In this document: positions 51,138 to 60,487 of the stretch, in pieces
How positions within the stretch are numbered: position 1 is the stretch's first letter
Layout: the number at the start of each line of letters is the position of its first letter
NCBI GenBank assembly: GCA_045611765.1
Contig: JAZKXT010000011.1
Coordinates: forward strand, 1 to 64,000
Origin: UMGS1649 sp045611765
Lineage (GTDB): Bacteria > Bacillota > Clostridia > TANB77 > CAG-465
Reading direction: 5' to 3'
Length of the DNA: 64,000 nt
Notes under the pieces: generated by a model
What the model saw: the letters and a program-made list of their open reading frames with translations, nothing else
What the model was told of the DNA's origin: nothing
The model's database searches: none
Position numbers and translations under genes: made by a program

Positions 51138-52001
51138 ATGGATAAAGCAAGTATTGCTGCAAAAAGGGTTGGGATTATTGGAATAATTTCCAACTTCTTT
51201 TTGTTATGTGCAAAATTTATAGTAGGAATAATTTTTAAATCTCAAGGATTAATTGCTGATGCTGTAAATAGTTTTGGAGATGTTTTTTCTTCAATAATTA
51301 CATACATTGGTGGTAAAATTTCTGAAAAGCCAGCAGATGAGGACCATGAATTTGGACATGGAAAAGCAGAATTTGTAGCTTCATTCCTTATAGGAATATT
51401 TATGGTAATGGTAAGTATCGATACGTTATATAGTGGAATAATGTCTATTGTAAATAATGAAAAGTTTACTTTTTCATATTTTCTACTTATTGTTCCAATA
51501 GTAACTATAATAACTAAAGGGGTATTATGGGTGTACTGTAGTAAGCAATATAATAAGCATAACTCACTACTTATTCTTTCTAACGCTAAAGACCATAGAA
51601 ATGATATTATTTTATCTTTAGGTGTAATAATAGGAATAGCTTGTGGATATTTTGGATACTACTTTGTAGATGGAATAGTTGGTATTGCAATTTCAGGAGT
51701 AATAATAGTTACAGGAGTACAAATTATTAAAGAAGCCTACGATGTGTTAATAGATAAATGTATAGACATAGAAATAGTTAATGAAATGAAAACTAAAATA
51801 GAACAAACAGAAGGGGTAAATCATTTAGATAGTATTAAATCTAAACCAACAGGAACTTTACATATGTTAGTAGTTAAAGTGTCTGTAGATCCTGAAATGA
51901 CGGTAAGAAGGAGTCATAACATTGCTGCTGAAATACGCAGTAATTTAAGGCAGTATCCAAATGTATATGATGTAGTTGTTCATATAAATCCGGATGAATG
52001 A
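51138..52001 (+). CDS. Cation diffusion facilitator transporter
   Basis: 287 residues, six transmembrane segments and a C-terminal cytoplasmic domain. LIADAVNSFGDVFSSIIT and HEFGHGKAEFVASF carry the expected CDF metal-site residues. It exports divalent metals (Zn/Mn/Fe/Cd; not assignable). GGAG lies nine bases before the ATG, directly after topA. Confidence 0.92.
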   Translation: MDKASIAAKRVGIIGIISNFFLLCAKFIVGIIFKSQGLIADAVNSFGDVFSSIITYIGGKISEKPADEDHEFGHGKAEFVASFLIGIFMVMVSIDTLYSGIMSIVNNEKFTFSYFLLIVPIVTIITKGVLWVYCSKQYNKHNSLLILSNAKDHRNDIILSLGVIIGIACGYFGYYFVDGIVGIAISGVIIVTGVQIIKEAYDVLIDKCIDIEIVNEMKTKIEQTEGVNHLDSIKSKPTGTLHMLVVKVSVDPEMTVRRSHNIAAEIRSNLRQYPNVYDVVVHINPDE

Positions 52002-52017
52002 CAAATGATTGAAATTA

Positions 52018-52054
52018 AATAACTGCTATGGTATAATCACTGTAGCAGTTATTT
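52018..52054 (+). terminator. Terminator of glyA-topA-CDF operon
   Basis: Stem AATAACTGCTA/TAGCAGTTATT followed by T. Its loop contains TGGTATAAT, which could also serve as an extended -10 for the next gene. Confidence 0.75.
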
Positions 52055-52087
52055 TAAACATCTTTTTTAATAAAAGGAGGTATATCA

Positions 52088-53158
52088 ATGAACAAAGTCT
52101 ATGAGTACGTAATAACAGGTGGACCTTGCGCTGGCAAAACAACAGGACTTAGTAAGCTTGATCGGGTATTTACCGATAGGGGTTACAAAGTAATTATTGT
52201 TGCGGAGACAGCAACCGAAGTAATAATTTCTGGCGTAAACCCCAACGAGATCCCTATTATAGAGTTCCAAAGGCTAATTATGGAAAGAGGGAAAAATAAA
52301 GAAGAAACTATAAGAAGAGTAGCCAAGGCATTTGCAAAAGATGTGATTATTTTTTATGATAGGGGAATGCTGGACAGCAAGGCGTACATGGATTATAACG
52401 ATTTTATCCTAGTAATAAAAGAGATTGGCTTGACAGAAACCGAAGCGCGAGATAATTATGATGCAGTATTTCATTTAGTGACTGCAGCTATAGGAGCTTT
52501 GGAGTATTATACCACTATTAACAATGAGGCGAGAAGTGAAACACCAGAGCAAGCGGCAATATTAGATACAAAGACAAGAGATGCCTGGCTTGGACATCGC
52601 CATTTAAGAGTAATAGATAATTCAACTGGTTTTAGTGATAAAATTGATAGACTCATTAAGGAGGTATTTGTAGCAATGGGAGTTCCTACACCAATTGAAA
52701 CTGAAAGAAAGTTTTTAATTAAATTGCCGTCTGAAGAACAACTTAAAGCTCATCAGACAGTTAAGTCGCACATAGTGCAAACGTACCTCAAGCGTACAGA
52801 CCCGGAAGTGGAAAGACGGGTAAGACAAAGGGGTATTAATGGAGAGTTTTCGTATTATTATACGGAAAAGAAAAAATTATCCGATTGTAGTAGAGATGAA
52901 GTTGAAAGAAGAATTACAAAAGACGAATACCTTTCGCTCCTTGTAGAAGGAATAGCAACAGTTAGGAAAGACAGATATTGTTTCTTTTATGAAAATCAAT
53001 ATTTTGAATTAGACGTATATCCTGATTGGGAAAATGAAGCTATTTTGGAAATCGAACTTACTTCTGAAGGCCAAGAGGTAAAGTTGCCTTGTTGGTTAGA
53101 TGTTATTAAGGAAGTAACGGGGGACGATAGATATAAAAACGCAAATTTGGCAAAGTAA
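52088..53158 (+). CDS. P-loop kinase-like (AAA_28) + CYTH-domain protein
   Basis: 356 residues. The N-terminal half is a P-loop ATPase (TGGPCAGKTTGLSKL) with FYDRGMLDSKAYM; the C-terminal half is a CYTH domain starting ETERKFLIKLP (the ExExK-type signature) and continuing through EVERRVRQRG and ELDVYPDWENEAILEIEL. CYTH domains bind triphosphates such as thiamine triphosphate or inorganic triphosphate. This fusion is found widely in Firmicutes without a settled function. AGGAGG precedes the ATG. Confidence 0.88.
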   Translation: MNKVYEYVITGGPCAGKTTGLSKLDRVFTDRGYKVIIVAETATEVIISGVNPNEIPIIEFQRLIMERGKNKEETIRRVAKAFAKDVIIFYDRGMLDSKAYMDYNDFILVIKEIGLTETEARDNYDAVFHLVTAAIGALEYYTTINNEARSETPEQAAILDTKTRDAWLGHRHLRVIDNSTGFSDKIDRLIKEVFVAMGVPTPIETERKFLIKLPSEEQLKAHQTVKSHIVQTYLKRTDPEVERRVRQRGINGEFSYYYTEKKKLSDCSRDEVERRITKDEYLSLLVEGIATVRKDRYCFFYENQYFELDVYPDWENEAILEIELTSEGQEVKLPCWLDVIKEVTGDDRYKNANLAK

Positions 53159-53160
53159 AA

Positions 53161-53190
53161 AATAAAGGCATCCTTTTGGATGCCTTTATT
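53161..53190 (+). terminator. Terminator of CYTH-protein gene
   Basis: Perfect 13-bp stem AATAAAGGCATCC/GGATGCCTTTATT with a TTTT loop; it abuts the convergent tRNA gene. Confidence 0.9.
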
Positions 53191-53266
53191 TGGTGCGACA
53201 TCGGGGGCTCGAACCCCGGACCAATAGATTAAGAGTCTACTGCTCTACCAACTGAGCTAATGTCAC
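53191..53266 (-). tRNA. tRNA-Lys (CTT)
   Basis: 76 bases on the minus strand with encoded CCA. Acceptor GTGACAT/ATGTCGC (one G-U), D loop AGCTCAGTTGGTAGAGC, anticodon loop CTCTTAA giving CTT, T arm CCGGGGTTCGAGCCCCG. All arms pair. Confidence 0.96.
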
Positions 53267-53394
53267 GTTATTACGAAATTAATTATAACAAAAACATATT
53301 AGAAAGTAAAGAAAAAAATCGAAAAAATTTGTCAAACAATATATTTTCAGCAATTTACTTTAGGAACTACATAAAAATAAGATAATAGAAAAAC

Positions 53395-53420
53395 ACAACC
53401 GATTCATTTGAACCGGTTGT
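53395..53420 (-). terminator. Terminator of the two-gene HTH unit
   Basis: Nearly perfect stem ACAACCGATTCA/TGAACCGGTTGT around a TT turn, seven bases beyond the minus-strand stop at 53428. Confidence 0.75.
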
Positions 53421-53427
53421 ATTTAAT

Positions 53428-54009
53428 TTAGTTGTGATGTTTATGGAGAGCTATTTTGTGGTAAGATTTAGAGAGGACGCGATCTTCGAGGTCGGGTTCT
53501 AATACGCCTTCATTAATAGCACGATTGAGAATCTGGCTAATAGAAGAGTGGCAGATACCATATGAAAAAGCGATGTCTCTGTGAGTTATGCGAGGATTAC
53601 TTACATAAAGTTTTGCTATAATAATAACAACTCTTTTGGGGGTAGCTGAGCCTAAACTTTTTCTGTTGAAAACTAGTTTGCGATAGAGTTTATCTATTAC
53701 AGCATCAGATAAACCTTTTTGCCTTTCATCGTCTATAAAAGCAGAAACTAACTGAATAAAGGCGTGTTCTTTTATTCCGTAAAGTTTGGCAAAATTTGCA
53801 GCTGTCAAATTAGATTTATAGAACAGACATGTTAGTTCATTTGAAAGTTTATGACGAATAGAGGGTAAATAAGAGCTTTCGGGATGATGCTCAATAAAAC
53901 GAAAAATGGCTTTGGGAATATCTGTTATGGGAATGTCGAGGTCTTCAGCTGTAGAAGCGATTGTGGCGCTTCGGCTAAGATATTCAAAAGTGATTTGGGA
54001 AGCGTTCAT
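53428..54009 (-). CDS. HTH-containing hypothetical protein
   Basis: 193 residues, helical, with a C-terminal helix-turn-helix-like region (RITHRDIAFSYGICHSSISQILNRAI) and a middle segment (LTAANFAKLYGIKEHAFIQLV) that also looks like an HTH. Higher GC than the surroundings. It follows two bases after the gene at 54012-54473 and is probably co-translated with it. Probably DNA-binding; family not recognised. Confidence 0.6.
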   Translation of the reverse strand: MNASQITFEYLSRSATIASTAEDLDIPITDIPKAIFRFIEHHPESSYLPSIRHKLSNELTCLFYKSNLTAANFAKLYGIKEHAFIQLVSAFIDDERQKGLSDAVIDKLYRKLVFNRKSLGSATPKRVVIIIAKLYVSNPRITHRDIAFSYGICHSSISQILNRAINEGVLEPDLEDRVLSKSYHKIALHKHHN

Positions 54010-54011
54010 TT

Positions 54012-54473
54012 TTATTCTCCTTTTAATTCGCTTATGCGATTCTTTAGTCTAAACAGTTTATTTTGTATTTGAGAAATTTCACGTTCCAAAGAGTTTTTTG
54101 CCGGAGCGGATTGTTCACCGAAAAAGAACTGGTCATAAGTTTCTAACTTGTACTGCAGCTCTCTTAAAAGACTAGTTTGATATTCGTATTCTTGCTCTAC
54201 GATGGCTAGTAACCGTAGATCCAGTGCTTTTTTCCAACGGGCCTGTGTCTGCCGTACGTTTTCTGTGCTTTCGCAAACTTTAGTTGCTACTGCAACTGCG
54301 GTTATTTCGTCCAAAACTTGTTCCACTACGCCACGAAACAAAATATCGGAAATGGTGCCAGCTGAAGAACTATATTTCTTTGCAAGTTTGTGCATAGTAA
54401 CATAATCTTCAAGGTATTCCCGGGCGAGTTTGGAAATGAATTCGGGACTTACACGAGCTACATATAGTGCCAT
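54012..54473 (-). CDS. HTH plus coiled-coil hypothetical protein
   Basis: 153 residues. The first 45 residues look like an HTH (YVTMHKLAKKYSSSAGTISDIL), and the C-terminal 60 residues form a coiled coil (SLEREISQIQNKLFRLKNRI). Its promoter is not evident, but AAGGAGG precedes the ATG. It forms a two-gene unit with the next HTH protein. The pair is GC-richer than the host genes. Function unknown. Confidence 0.6.
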   Translation of the reverse strand: MALYVARVSPEFISKLAREYLEDYVTMHKLAKKYSSSAGTISDILFRGVVEQVLDEITAVAVATKVCESTENVRQTQARWKKALDLRLLAIVEQEYEYQTSLLRELQYKLETYDQFFFGEQSAPAKNSLEREISQIQNKLFRLKNRISELKGE

Positions 54474-54633
54474 ATTTTCCTCCTTACTTAAATTATTAAA
54501 TACTTATTAAAAAACAATATAGTAAATTGTTTTTTAATTAAACTTACAATATCATTATAACATAATATTAGACAAATAGCAAGCAAAGTAGACATAATGT
54601 AAAACGTAGGCGGTAAAAAGAATTTTGTAAAAG

Positions 54634-54662
54634 TTGAAATAACGTAATATATATGGTATAAT
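54634..54662 (+). promoter_or_regulatory. Promoter for murB operon
   Basis: TTGAAA, 17-base spacer ending TGG, TATAAT (54657-54662). The rest of the 224-base gap is AT-rich without a gene. Confidence 0.8.
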
Positions 54663-54697
54663 TCTAATTGTTGTAATACAATGTAATGGGTGAATTT

Positions 54698-55609
54698 ATG
54701 GAAATAAATTTTAAAGATATTGAAAATTATATAGACGGTTCAAAAGTAAGATATGATGAACCAATGAAAAAACACACTACATTAAAAGTGGGAGGAAACG
54801 CAGATGTTTTAGTCGTTCCTGAAACTGTTGATGATGTTATAAGTGTGATGAAATTTGCAAAGAAAGTTAAAAGTCCAGTTACCGTTGTAGGTAATGGTAG
54901 CAAACTTTTAGTAAAAGATGGTGGAATTAGAGGTATAGTAATTAAATTTGGAAGCAAATTTTCAGATGTTGAAATAGATGGAGAATATATTACAGTAGCG
55001 TCTGGAATGACTTTGCCTCGTCTTGCAATTATAGCTAAAGACAACTCACTTTCTGGATTAGAATTTGCGGCAGGTATTCCAGGAAACGTAGGTGGAGCTG
55101 TGTATATGAATGCTGGTGCTTATGGTTCAGAAATGGCAAATATTGTTGACCAAGTTACTTATCTAGATGAGAATTTTGAAGTACAAACTATTACAAATGA
55201 ACAATGTGAATTCGCATATAGAAAGAGTATATTTAGAAAAAATAACAATGTAATATTATCTACTAAATTGAAATTGACTCAAGGAAATAAAAAAGAAATT
55301 GACGAACTAATGAAGCAAAACCAAACATCAAGAAAAGAAAAACAACCAATAGAATATCCTAGTGCTGGAAGTACATTTAAAAGACCAGAAGGATATTTCG
55401 TAGGAAAACTTATAGATGATTTGGGGCTTAAGGGATATACGATTGGTGGAGCGCAAGTATCTACTAAGCATTCTGGCTTTATAATAAACACAGGAAATGC
55501 TAAAGCAAAAGATGTTTTGGATTTAATAGAATATATTAAACAAAAGGTACTAAAGACAAACAATGTAAAACTTGAAGAAGAAATAATAATACTTGGAGAA
55601 GGAGAATAA
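54698..55609 (+). CDS. murB: UDP-N-acetylenolpyruvoylglucosamine reductase
   Basis: 303-residue FAD enzyme of peptidoglycan precursor synthesis. FAD-binding MKKHTTLKVGGNADVLVVPE, VVGNGSKLLVKDGG, GLEFAAGIPGNVGGAVYMNAGAYG, and the catalytic AGSTFKRPEGYFVGKLID and LEEEIIILGE are typical of the type II (shorter) MurB. Start is the ATG after GGGTGA; an earlier ATG precedes that site. The yvcK-like gene follows after 3 bases. Confidence 0.96.
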   Translation: MEINFKDIENYIDGSKVRYDEPMKKHTTLKVGGNADVLVVPETVDDVISVMKFAKKVKSPVTVVGNGSKLLVKDGGIRGIVIKFGSKFSDVEIDGEYITVASGMTLPRLAIIAKDNSLSGLEFAAGIPGNVGGAVYMNAGAYGSEMANIVDQVTYLDENFEVQTITNEQCEFAYRKSIFRKNNNVILSTKLKLTQGNKKEIDELMKQNQTSRKEKQPIEYPSAGSTFKRPEGYFVGKLIDDLGLKGYTIGGAQVSTKHSGFIINTGNAKAKDVLDLIEYIKQKVLKTNNVKLEEEIIILGEGE

Positions 55610-55612
55610 AAC

Positions 55613-56965
55613 ATGAGAACGTTTTTAGAATGGTTAAAACCTGGAATTAAGGTAAAAAGATATATAGTATTGCAGCTCATATCAATAGCTACGCTTATAT
55701 ATTCAGTAATATCTCTTCAAACGAGAGACATACTTTTACCTAAAATACTTATAGCATATATTGCGTTAATTACATTATCGTTATTTTTAACAATATATTC
55801 ATTTTTATTAGCACAAAGAAATGTATTAAAAGTAACTCTTAAAAATATGGCATATAAGGATAAGAATGTAGATATACGTAGATTGCTATATACAGAGACT
55901 ATGTTAAAAAAAGGTCCTAAAGTTGTTATGATAGGTGGTGGAAAAGGCCTTTCAAACATATTAAGTGGACTTAAAGAATATACATCAAACATTACATCAA
56001 TTGTAGCGACGTTTGATGATGGTGGTTCTACAGGAAGATTAATGCAAGAAATGGATATTTTACCACCAGGAGATATACGTAGAAGCATAATAGCACTTTC
56101 TCAATCTGAACCAGCAATGGAAAAATTATTAAGTTATAGATTCCAAGATGGCAAGGTAAACAACCATTCCTTAGGCAACCTAATAATTGTTGCAATGACA
56201 GAAATTATGGGTGGTTTTGCACCGGCTATACAAAAATTGTCTAGCATATTTAATGTAAAAGGTAAGATATTACCAGTATCATTAGATAAGGCAAAATTAT
56301 GTGCTGGATTAGAAAATGGAGAGATTGTTGTAGGTGAAGACAATATACGTCCAAGAGTTCTAGAATCAAAGAGCAGAATAAAACAAATCTTTTTAAAAGA
56401 TACTGAAGCACATCCAGCTCCAGGTGTTCTTGAAGCAATAGCTGAAGCAGATGTTATTGTAATAGGGCCAGGAAGCTTGTATACAAGCGTTATATGTAAC
56501 TTGCTTGTTAATGATATAGGAAAAGCTATTATTCAAAGTAAAGCTAAAAAAGTAATGATAGCAAACTTAATGAATGAACCAGGAGAAACTTTAGGATATA
56601 CTTTAGCGAAACATGTAAACGAAGTTGAAAGATATTTAGGAAAACATGCTATGGATTATGTAATTGCTAATAATGGTGAAATTACTGAGGATATGATATA
56701 CGACTTTAACCAAGGAGCATCAACTCCAGTAACTATAGATTTAGAAAACATACAGAACAGAACAATTTCTGTTATAGAAGAGGACTTTGTAATAACAGCA
56801 CCTAATTCTATACTTCATGATAATCTAAGAGTAGCTGAAATATTAATAGAAATTGCTAAATCTAAAAGCATAGGTTCTCTAAACCTTTTAAAAAGCAAAA
56901 ATAAAAAAGAAAGAGTTAGTTTTAAAAAGAAAGTAGCAAGACTTTTTAAAAAGAAAACTAAATAA
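55613..56965 (+). CDS. YvcK/GlmR-type gluconeogenesis factor with membrane anchor
   Basis: 450 residues. Two hydrophobic segments (about 20-38 and 46-66) precede a CofD/YvcK-type domain: VVMIGGGKGLSNILSGLK, TFDDGGSTGRL, LPPGDIRRSI, and VIGPGSLYTSVI. In Bacillus YvcK binds UDP-GlcNAc and links carbon state with cell-wall synthesis; placement after murB agrees. The N-terminal membrane part is a clostridial variation. Confidence 0.92.
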   Translation: MRTFLEWLKPGIKVKRYIVLQLISIATLIYSVISLQTRDILLPKILIAYIALITLSLFLTIYSFLLAQRNVLKVTLKNMAYKDKNVDIRRLLYTETMLKKGPKVVMIGGGKGLSNILSGLKEYTSNITSIVATFDDGGSTGRLMQEMDILPPGDIRRSIIALSQSEPAMEKLLSYRFQDGKVNNHSLGNLIIVAMTEIMGGFAPAIQKLSSIFNVKGKILPVSLDKAKLCAGLENGEIVVGEDNIRPRVLESKSRIKQIFLKDTEAHPAPGVLEAIAEADVIVIGPGSLYTSVICNLLVNDIGKAIIQSKAKKVMIANLMNEPGETLGYTLAKHVNEVERYLGKHAMDYVIANNGEITEDMIYDFNQGASTPVTIDLENIQNRTISVIEEDFVITAPNSILHDNLRVAEILIEIAKSKSIGSLNLLKSKNKKERVSFKKKVARLFKKKTK

Positions 56966-57002
56966 ATTATTAAGCTTACACAAGTTGCCTTTGAGGTGAA
57001 AA

Positions 57003-58826
57003 ATGATATACAAAAGAGTAAATAGAAGTTTAAAATCTGATTCTAAAATAGAATATGTAGAATCAAACAATCAAGGAATATATATAAACAGTTCAATTAC
57101 GGGTGCAAATTTTGCACCCTATCATGGTATATATATATATCAAGAACCTAAACGTGATACAGTGTATCTGTCTAAAGTTGTGGAACAAGTACAAATAGGT
57201 CATGAAAAGTTTAATATAATGGATATAAAAACAAGTGAAAAAAGTTATGAAGGAATGCAGTTTTTAGAAGAGTTTACATACGACTCAGTACCTACGTATA
57301 CATATAATGTAAATGGTTGTGTTATAGAAAAGAAGTATAAATTACATCCAAATGAAAAAATACTTTGCATAGATTATAAAGTATCAAACAGCACGGGTAA
57401 GCCAGTGAAATTGAATGTGCTACCTTGTGTTACAAATAGAGGACTTTTTGATGTAAAGAGACAAAGTGATATGAAATATACTACACAAACTATGTCTACT
57501 TCAGTTAAAATAACTTTAAGTATTAGTGAAAATAAAGATTTGTATATAAAATCTCCTAATATGAAATACGACAAAAAAGATGGGTATATATGTGGAGTAA
57601 ATTACGACTTTGAAAATGAACAGGGACAAATAAAAACATATATAGAAGATTTATTTATACCGGGAAGCTTTGAAGCAAGTGTTAAGTCTGGAAACACAAA
57701 TACTTTTAGTATATTTGTAGCTATGGAAGATATAGATTTAAAGAGCTTTAGATCTGGCGATATAGAGATAGATATAAAAACTAGAGACAATATAAGATAT
57801 GGCAATATAGATAAGAATTATTATGAGTTGTTAGGCTTAGCAAAAACAGCATATAATTTACATTATGTAGATAGAAATAAAAAAAGACTAGTTTTACTTG
57901 AAACAATTCCTGGAATACATGAAAATGATGAATATGTTAAGAATATGATTATATCTATAGAAGGAAACTATTTATTGCTTAAGAGATATAAAGAGGCATA
58001 TAAAATACTAGAGAGTATGATGGCCAAGCTTAAAGATGAGACGTATAAATTAAGTGAATTAGCACGTTGTGAGACAATGTTGTTATTTATAGAAGCACTT
58101 AACAGATATCTTATGGCTTCTGAAGCAGATGAGGAACAAATAAGAGAATTTTATACATATATTAAGTCTAATATATATGAGTATTTAGATAGAAAGAACA
58201 AAAATGTTTATACAGATAGTGACTTTATTCTCCAAATTGAAGGGAAAAAGTACATAAAAATAAACGCACTTTGGTATAATGCACTGAGAATTTTTGTGGA
58301 TTTAGCAGACAAGTTCCGTGAAGAGTCTGAGTTTATATACACAATTTCTGAACAATTAAAAGAAAATATTATACAAAGTTTTTGGGATGAAACAAATGGC
58401 GTGCTAAAATATGAAATAACAGATGTTGCATACCCAACTTTTGATATGATATATTCTTTAAGCTTATCTTATCCATTAATAAAAGACCAAACTATGTCAA
58501 TGAAACTAATGGATGTAGCATTTAAACAGTTGTATACAGCGTACGGCATGAGGCTTGGGGCTGTTAACACAAAACAATATGATGGGTATTTATATCCACA
58601 CTTAATGGTACATTTCTTAAAAGCAAATTTAAGACAAATGGGAGTAACTAGAGCAAGTCAAAAATTGGCATATAATTTAGTCAAAGAAACGCTTGGAGAA
58701 ATAGGTAAACACACTATAGGTACAGTAAGATATAGATATAACGAAAAAACAAAAAAAGCATGTGGCAGTGAAGTAAGCGCAATTACAAACGCCGAATTAA
58801 TTCGCGCTTTTGATATGCTAACTTAA
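57003..58826 (+). CDS. Glycogen-debranching-like (GH133/six-hairpin) protein, possibly non-catalytic
   Basis: 607 residues. Begins with a beta-rich N-terminal part (VEYVESNNQGIYINSSITGANFAPYHGIYI), as in the amylo-alpha-1,6-glucosidase N-terminal domain, followed by a helical toroid-like half (KINALWYNALRIFVDLADKF, LSLSYPLIKDQ, GTVRYRYNEK). Relationship to GDE enzymes is by layout and the KINALWYNAL segment; a catalytic Asp/Glu pair was not fixed. GAGGTG precedes the ATG. Confidence 0.65.
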   Translation: MIYKRVNRSLKSDSKIEYVESNNQGIYINSSITGANFAPYHGIYIYQEPKRDTVYLSKVVEQVQIGHEKFNIMDIKTSEKSYEGMQFLEEFTYDSVPTYTYNVNGCVIEKKYKLHPNEKILCIDYKVSNSTGKPVKLNVLPCVTNRGLFDVKRQSDMKYTTQTMSTSVKITLSISENKDLYIKSPNMKYDKKDGYICGVNYDFENEQGQIKTYIEDLFIPGSFEASVKSGNTNTFSIFVAMEDIDLKSFRSGDIEIDIKTRDNIRYGNIDKNYYELLGLAKTAYNLHYVDRNKKRLVLLETIPGIHENDEYVKNMIISIEGNYLLLKRYKEAYKILESMMAKLKDETYKLSELARCETMLLFIEALNRYLMASEADEEQIREFYTYIKSNIYEYLDRKNKNVYTDSDFILQIEGKKYIKINALWYNALRIFVDLADKFREESEFIYTISEQLKENIIQSFWDETNGVLKYEITDVAYPTFDMIYSLSLSYPLIKDQTMSMKLMDVAFKQLYTAYGMRLGAVNTKQYDGYLYPHLMVHFLKANLRQMGVTRASQKLAYNLVKETLGEIGKHTIGTVRYRYNEKTKKACGSEVSAITNAELIRAFDMLT

Positions 58827-58847
58827 AGATTAATAAAGGAGAAGCTA

Positions 58848-59336
58848 ATGTATATATTAGGAATTGACCCTGGTTTTGGCCGTGTGGGTTATGGAATAAT
58901 AGAATATAAACATAACAAATATAGGCCGGTAGAATACGGTTCAATAACAACAAAGACGGGTGAGAAATTATCTACAAGGCTTAAACAAATACACGAAGAT
59001 TTAGAAGAAGTAATATCTAGATATAGTATAGATGCTGCAGCAGTTGAGTCTTTATTCTTTAATACGAATATAACAACTGGCATACAAGTTGCTGAAGCAA
59101 GAGGGGTAATATTATTAACGCTTGAAGATAACGGCATCCCTATAAGTGAGTATACTCCATTACAAGTAAAACAAGCATTAATTGGTTATGGTAGAGCAGA
59201 CAAAATACAAATAAAAAATATGGTAAAAGATATGCTAAAACTAGAAAAAATGCCAAAATTAGATGATACAACAGATGCTTTAGCTATTGCTATATGTCAC
59301 GCAAATAGTGCAAAATATAACGAATACTTGAAGTAA
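58848..59336 (+). CDS. ruvC: Crossover junction endodeoxyribonuclease RuvC
   Basis: 162 residues. Opening ILGIDPGFGRVGYGII (catalytic Asp), AAAVESLFFNTN (Glu), and the C-terminal DDTTDALAIAICH (Asp pair) complete the DEDD active site. It resolves Holliday junctions with RuvAB, whose genes are not in the window. AAAGGAG precedes the ATG. Confidence 0.96.
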   Translation: MYILGIDPGFGRVGYGIIEYKHNKYRPVEYGSITTKTGEKLSTRLKQIHEDLEEVISRYSIDAAAVESLFFNTNITTGIQVAEARGVILLTLEDNGIPISEYTPLQVKQALIGYGRADKIQIKNMVKDMLKLEKMPKLDDTTDALAIAICHANSAKYNEYLK

Positions 59337-59345
59337 AAAATATAT

Positions 59346-59376
59346 AAACTAGAGAATTAGTATAGTTCTCTAGTTT
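59346..59376. terminator. Terminator between ruvC and convergent CAP gene
   Basis: Perfect 11-bp stem AAACTAGAGAA/TTCTCTAGTTT with a nine-base loop. Confidence 0.85.
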
Positions 59377-59407
59377 ATTTTGTACTTAGTTTTTATTTAG
59401 ATATATT

Positions 59408-60376
59408 TTACTCTACTTTCCGTATGAACATAGTAGATATTACATAACCATATGTGTCGCTTTTTTCTACACCAATACCTATATAATTATATGAGTTGGA
59501 CAGAATGTTTTGCTTATGCGTAGGTGAATTAAGCCAAGCCGTTACAGCATCTTGTAGACTTGGGTTGCCGGCAATATTTTCTCCGGCTACTTTGTAACTT
59601 ACGTTATATTTTTTCATCATTGCAAAAGGACTACCATAAGTAGGTGAAGTATGAGAAAAATATGAATTTTCAACCATATCTTGCGCTTTTAGACGGGCAA
59701 CTTTAAATAAGTTGGCGTTTGTAGAAAGTTTTGGTAGACCAGCGTTAGTTCTTGCTTTATTTAATAAATCAAAAATAATTTTTTCATTTTCACTCATACT
59801 AAAAGAAGTAGTAGTTGAATTGGAGTTTGAACTATTGCTTGTTGATGGTGCAGAAAGATTTAAGAAATCTTTTCTAATACATCCCACTAGATTATTCTTC
59901 GTAACAACAATATACCAGTTGTCTATATATCCTATAGCTTTTATACTAGTTCCTTTAGATAATGTAGTAATCTTTGCGAAATTTGTTCCGGGGCCTTTTC
60001 TTAGGTTTACAGAGGCATTGGTAGTTACATTTTTGGGAGTCATACTAGTGTAGGTTTTAGCTCCGCTTGGAGCAGTTGTAACCGTTTGGATATAGTCTTT
60101 ACTTAATGCTCCAATTTCATTTGTTCCAAGTTGGATAATATAGAAATTGTCGATGCTGCCAACCATTTTTACACTTGTGCCTTTGGTAAGTGTGCGGATT
60201 TTGCCGCTAGATGTAGAAGCTGTAGTTCTGAAATTAACATTGCTAGTTAACTTGCCATATTTTGGTTTAAAACTTGTAACTGAAGAATCGGCAAAGACAG
60301 ATATAGAAAATATAAAAAGCATGGCTAATGTTAAAATGAAAAACAAAGCTTTATTAGATTTAATTAATTTTTTCAT
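59408..60376 (-). CDS. Secreted SH3-SH3-CAP (YkwD-like) protein
   Basis: 322 residues: signal peptide (1-29), two bacterial SH3 domains (about 38-95 and 115-172; VNFRTTASTSSGKIRTL and VNLRKGPGTNFAKITTL), a Ser/Thr/Asn linker and a C-terminal CAP/SCP domain (LLNKARTNAGLPKLSTN, SYFSHTSPTYGSPFAMM, AGENIAGN, SPTHKQNIL, YIGIGV). SH3 domains likely hold it on the cell wall. Common in Clostridia; exact function open. GGAGGG precedes the ATG. Confidence 0.92.
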   Translation of the reverse strand: MKKLIKSNKALFFILTLAMLFIFSISVFADSSVTSFKPKYGKLTSNVNFRTTASTSSGKIRTLTKGTSVKMVGSIDNFYIIQLGTNEIGALSKDYIQTVTTAPSGAKTYTSMTPKNVTTNASVNLRKGPGTNFAKITTLSKGTSIKAIGYIDNWYIVVTKNNLVGCIRKDFLNLSAPSTSNSSNSNSTTTSFSMSENEKIIFDLLNKARTNAGLPKLSTNANLFKVARLKAQDMVENSYFSHTSPTYGSPFAMMKKYNVSYKVAGENIAGNPSLQDAVTAWLNSPTHKQNILSNSYNYIGIGVEKSDTYGYVISTMFIRKVE

Positions 60377-60487
60377 TTGAATCCCTCCAATTTATATATA
60401 TGTACAAGCTTTAACTTTTAGAACTAAATTCCTAAAAAATGTATATTATTTTCTAAAGTTAAAATAATATATTTGAGGTGTAGTGTA

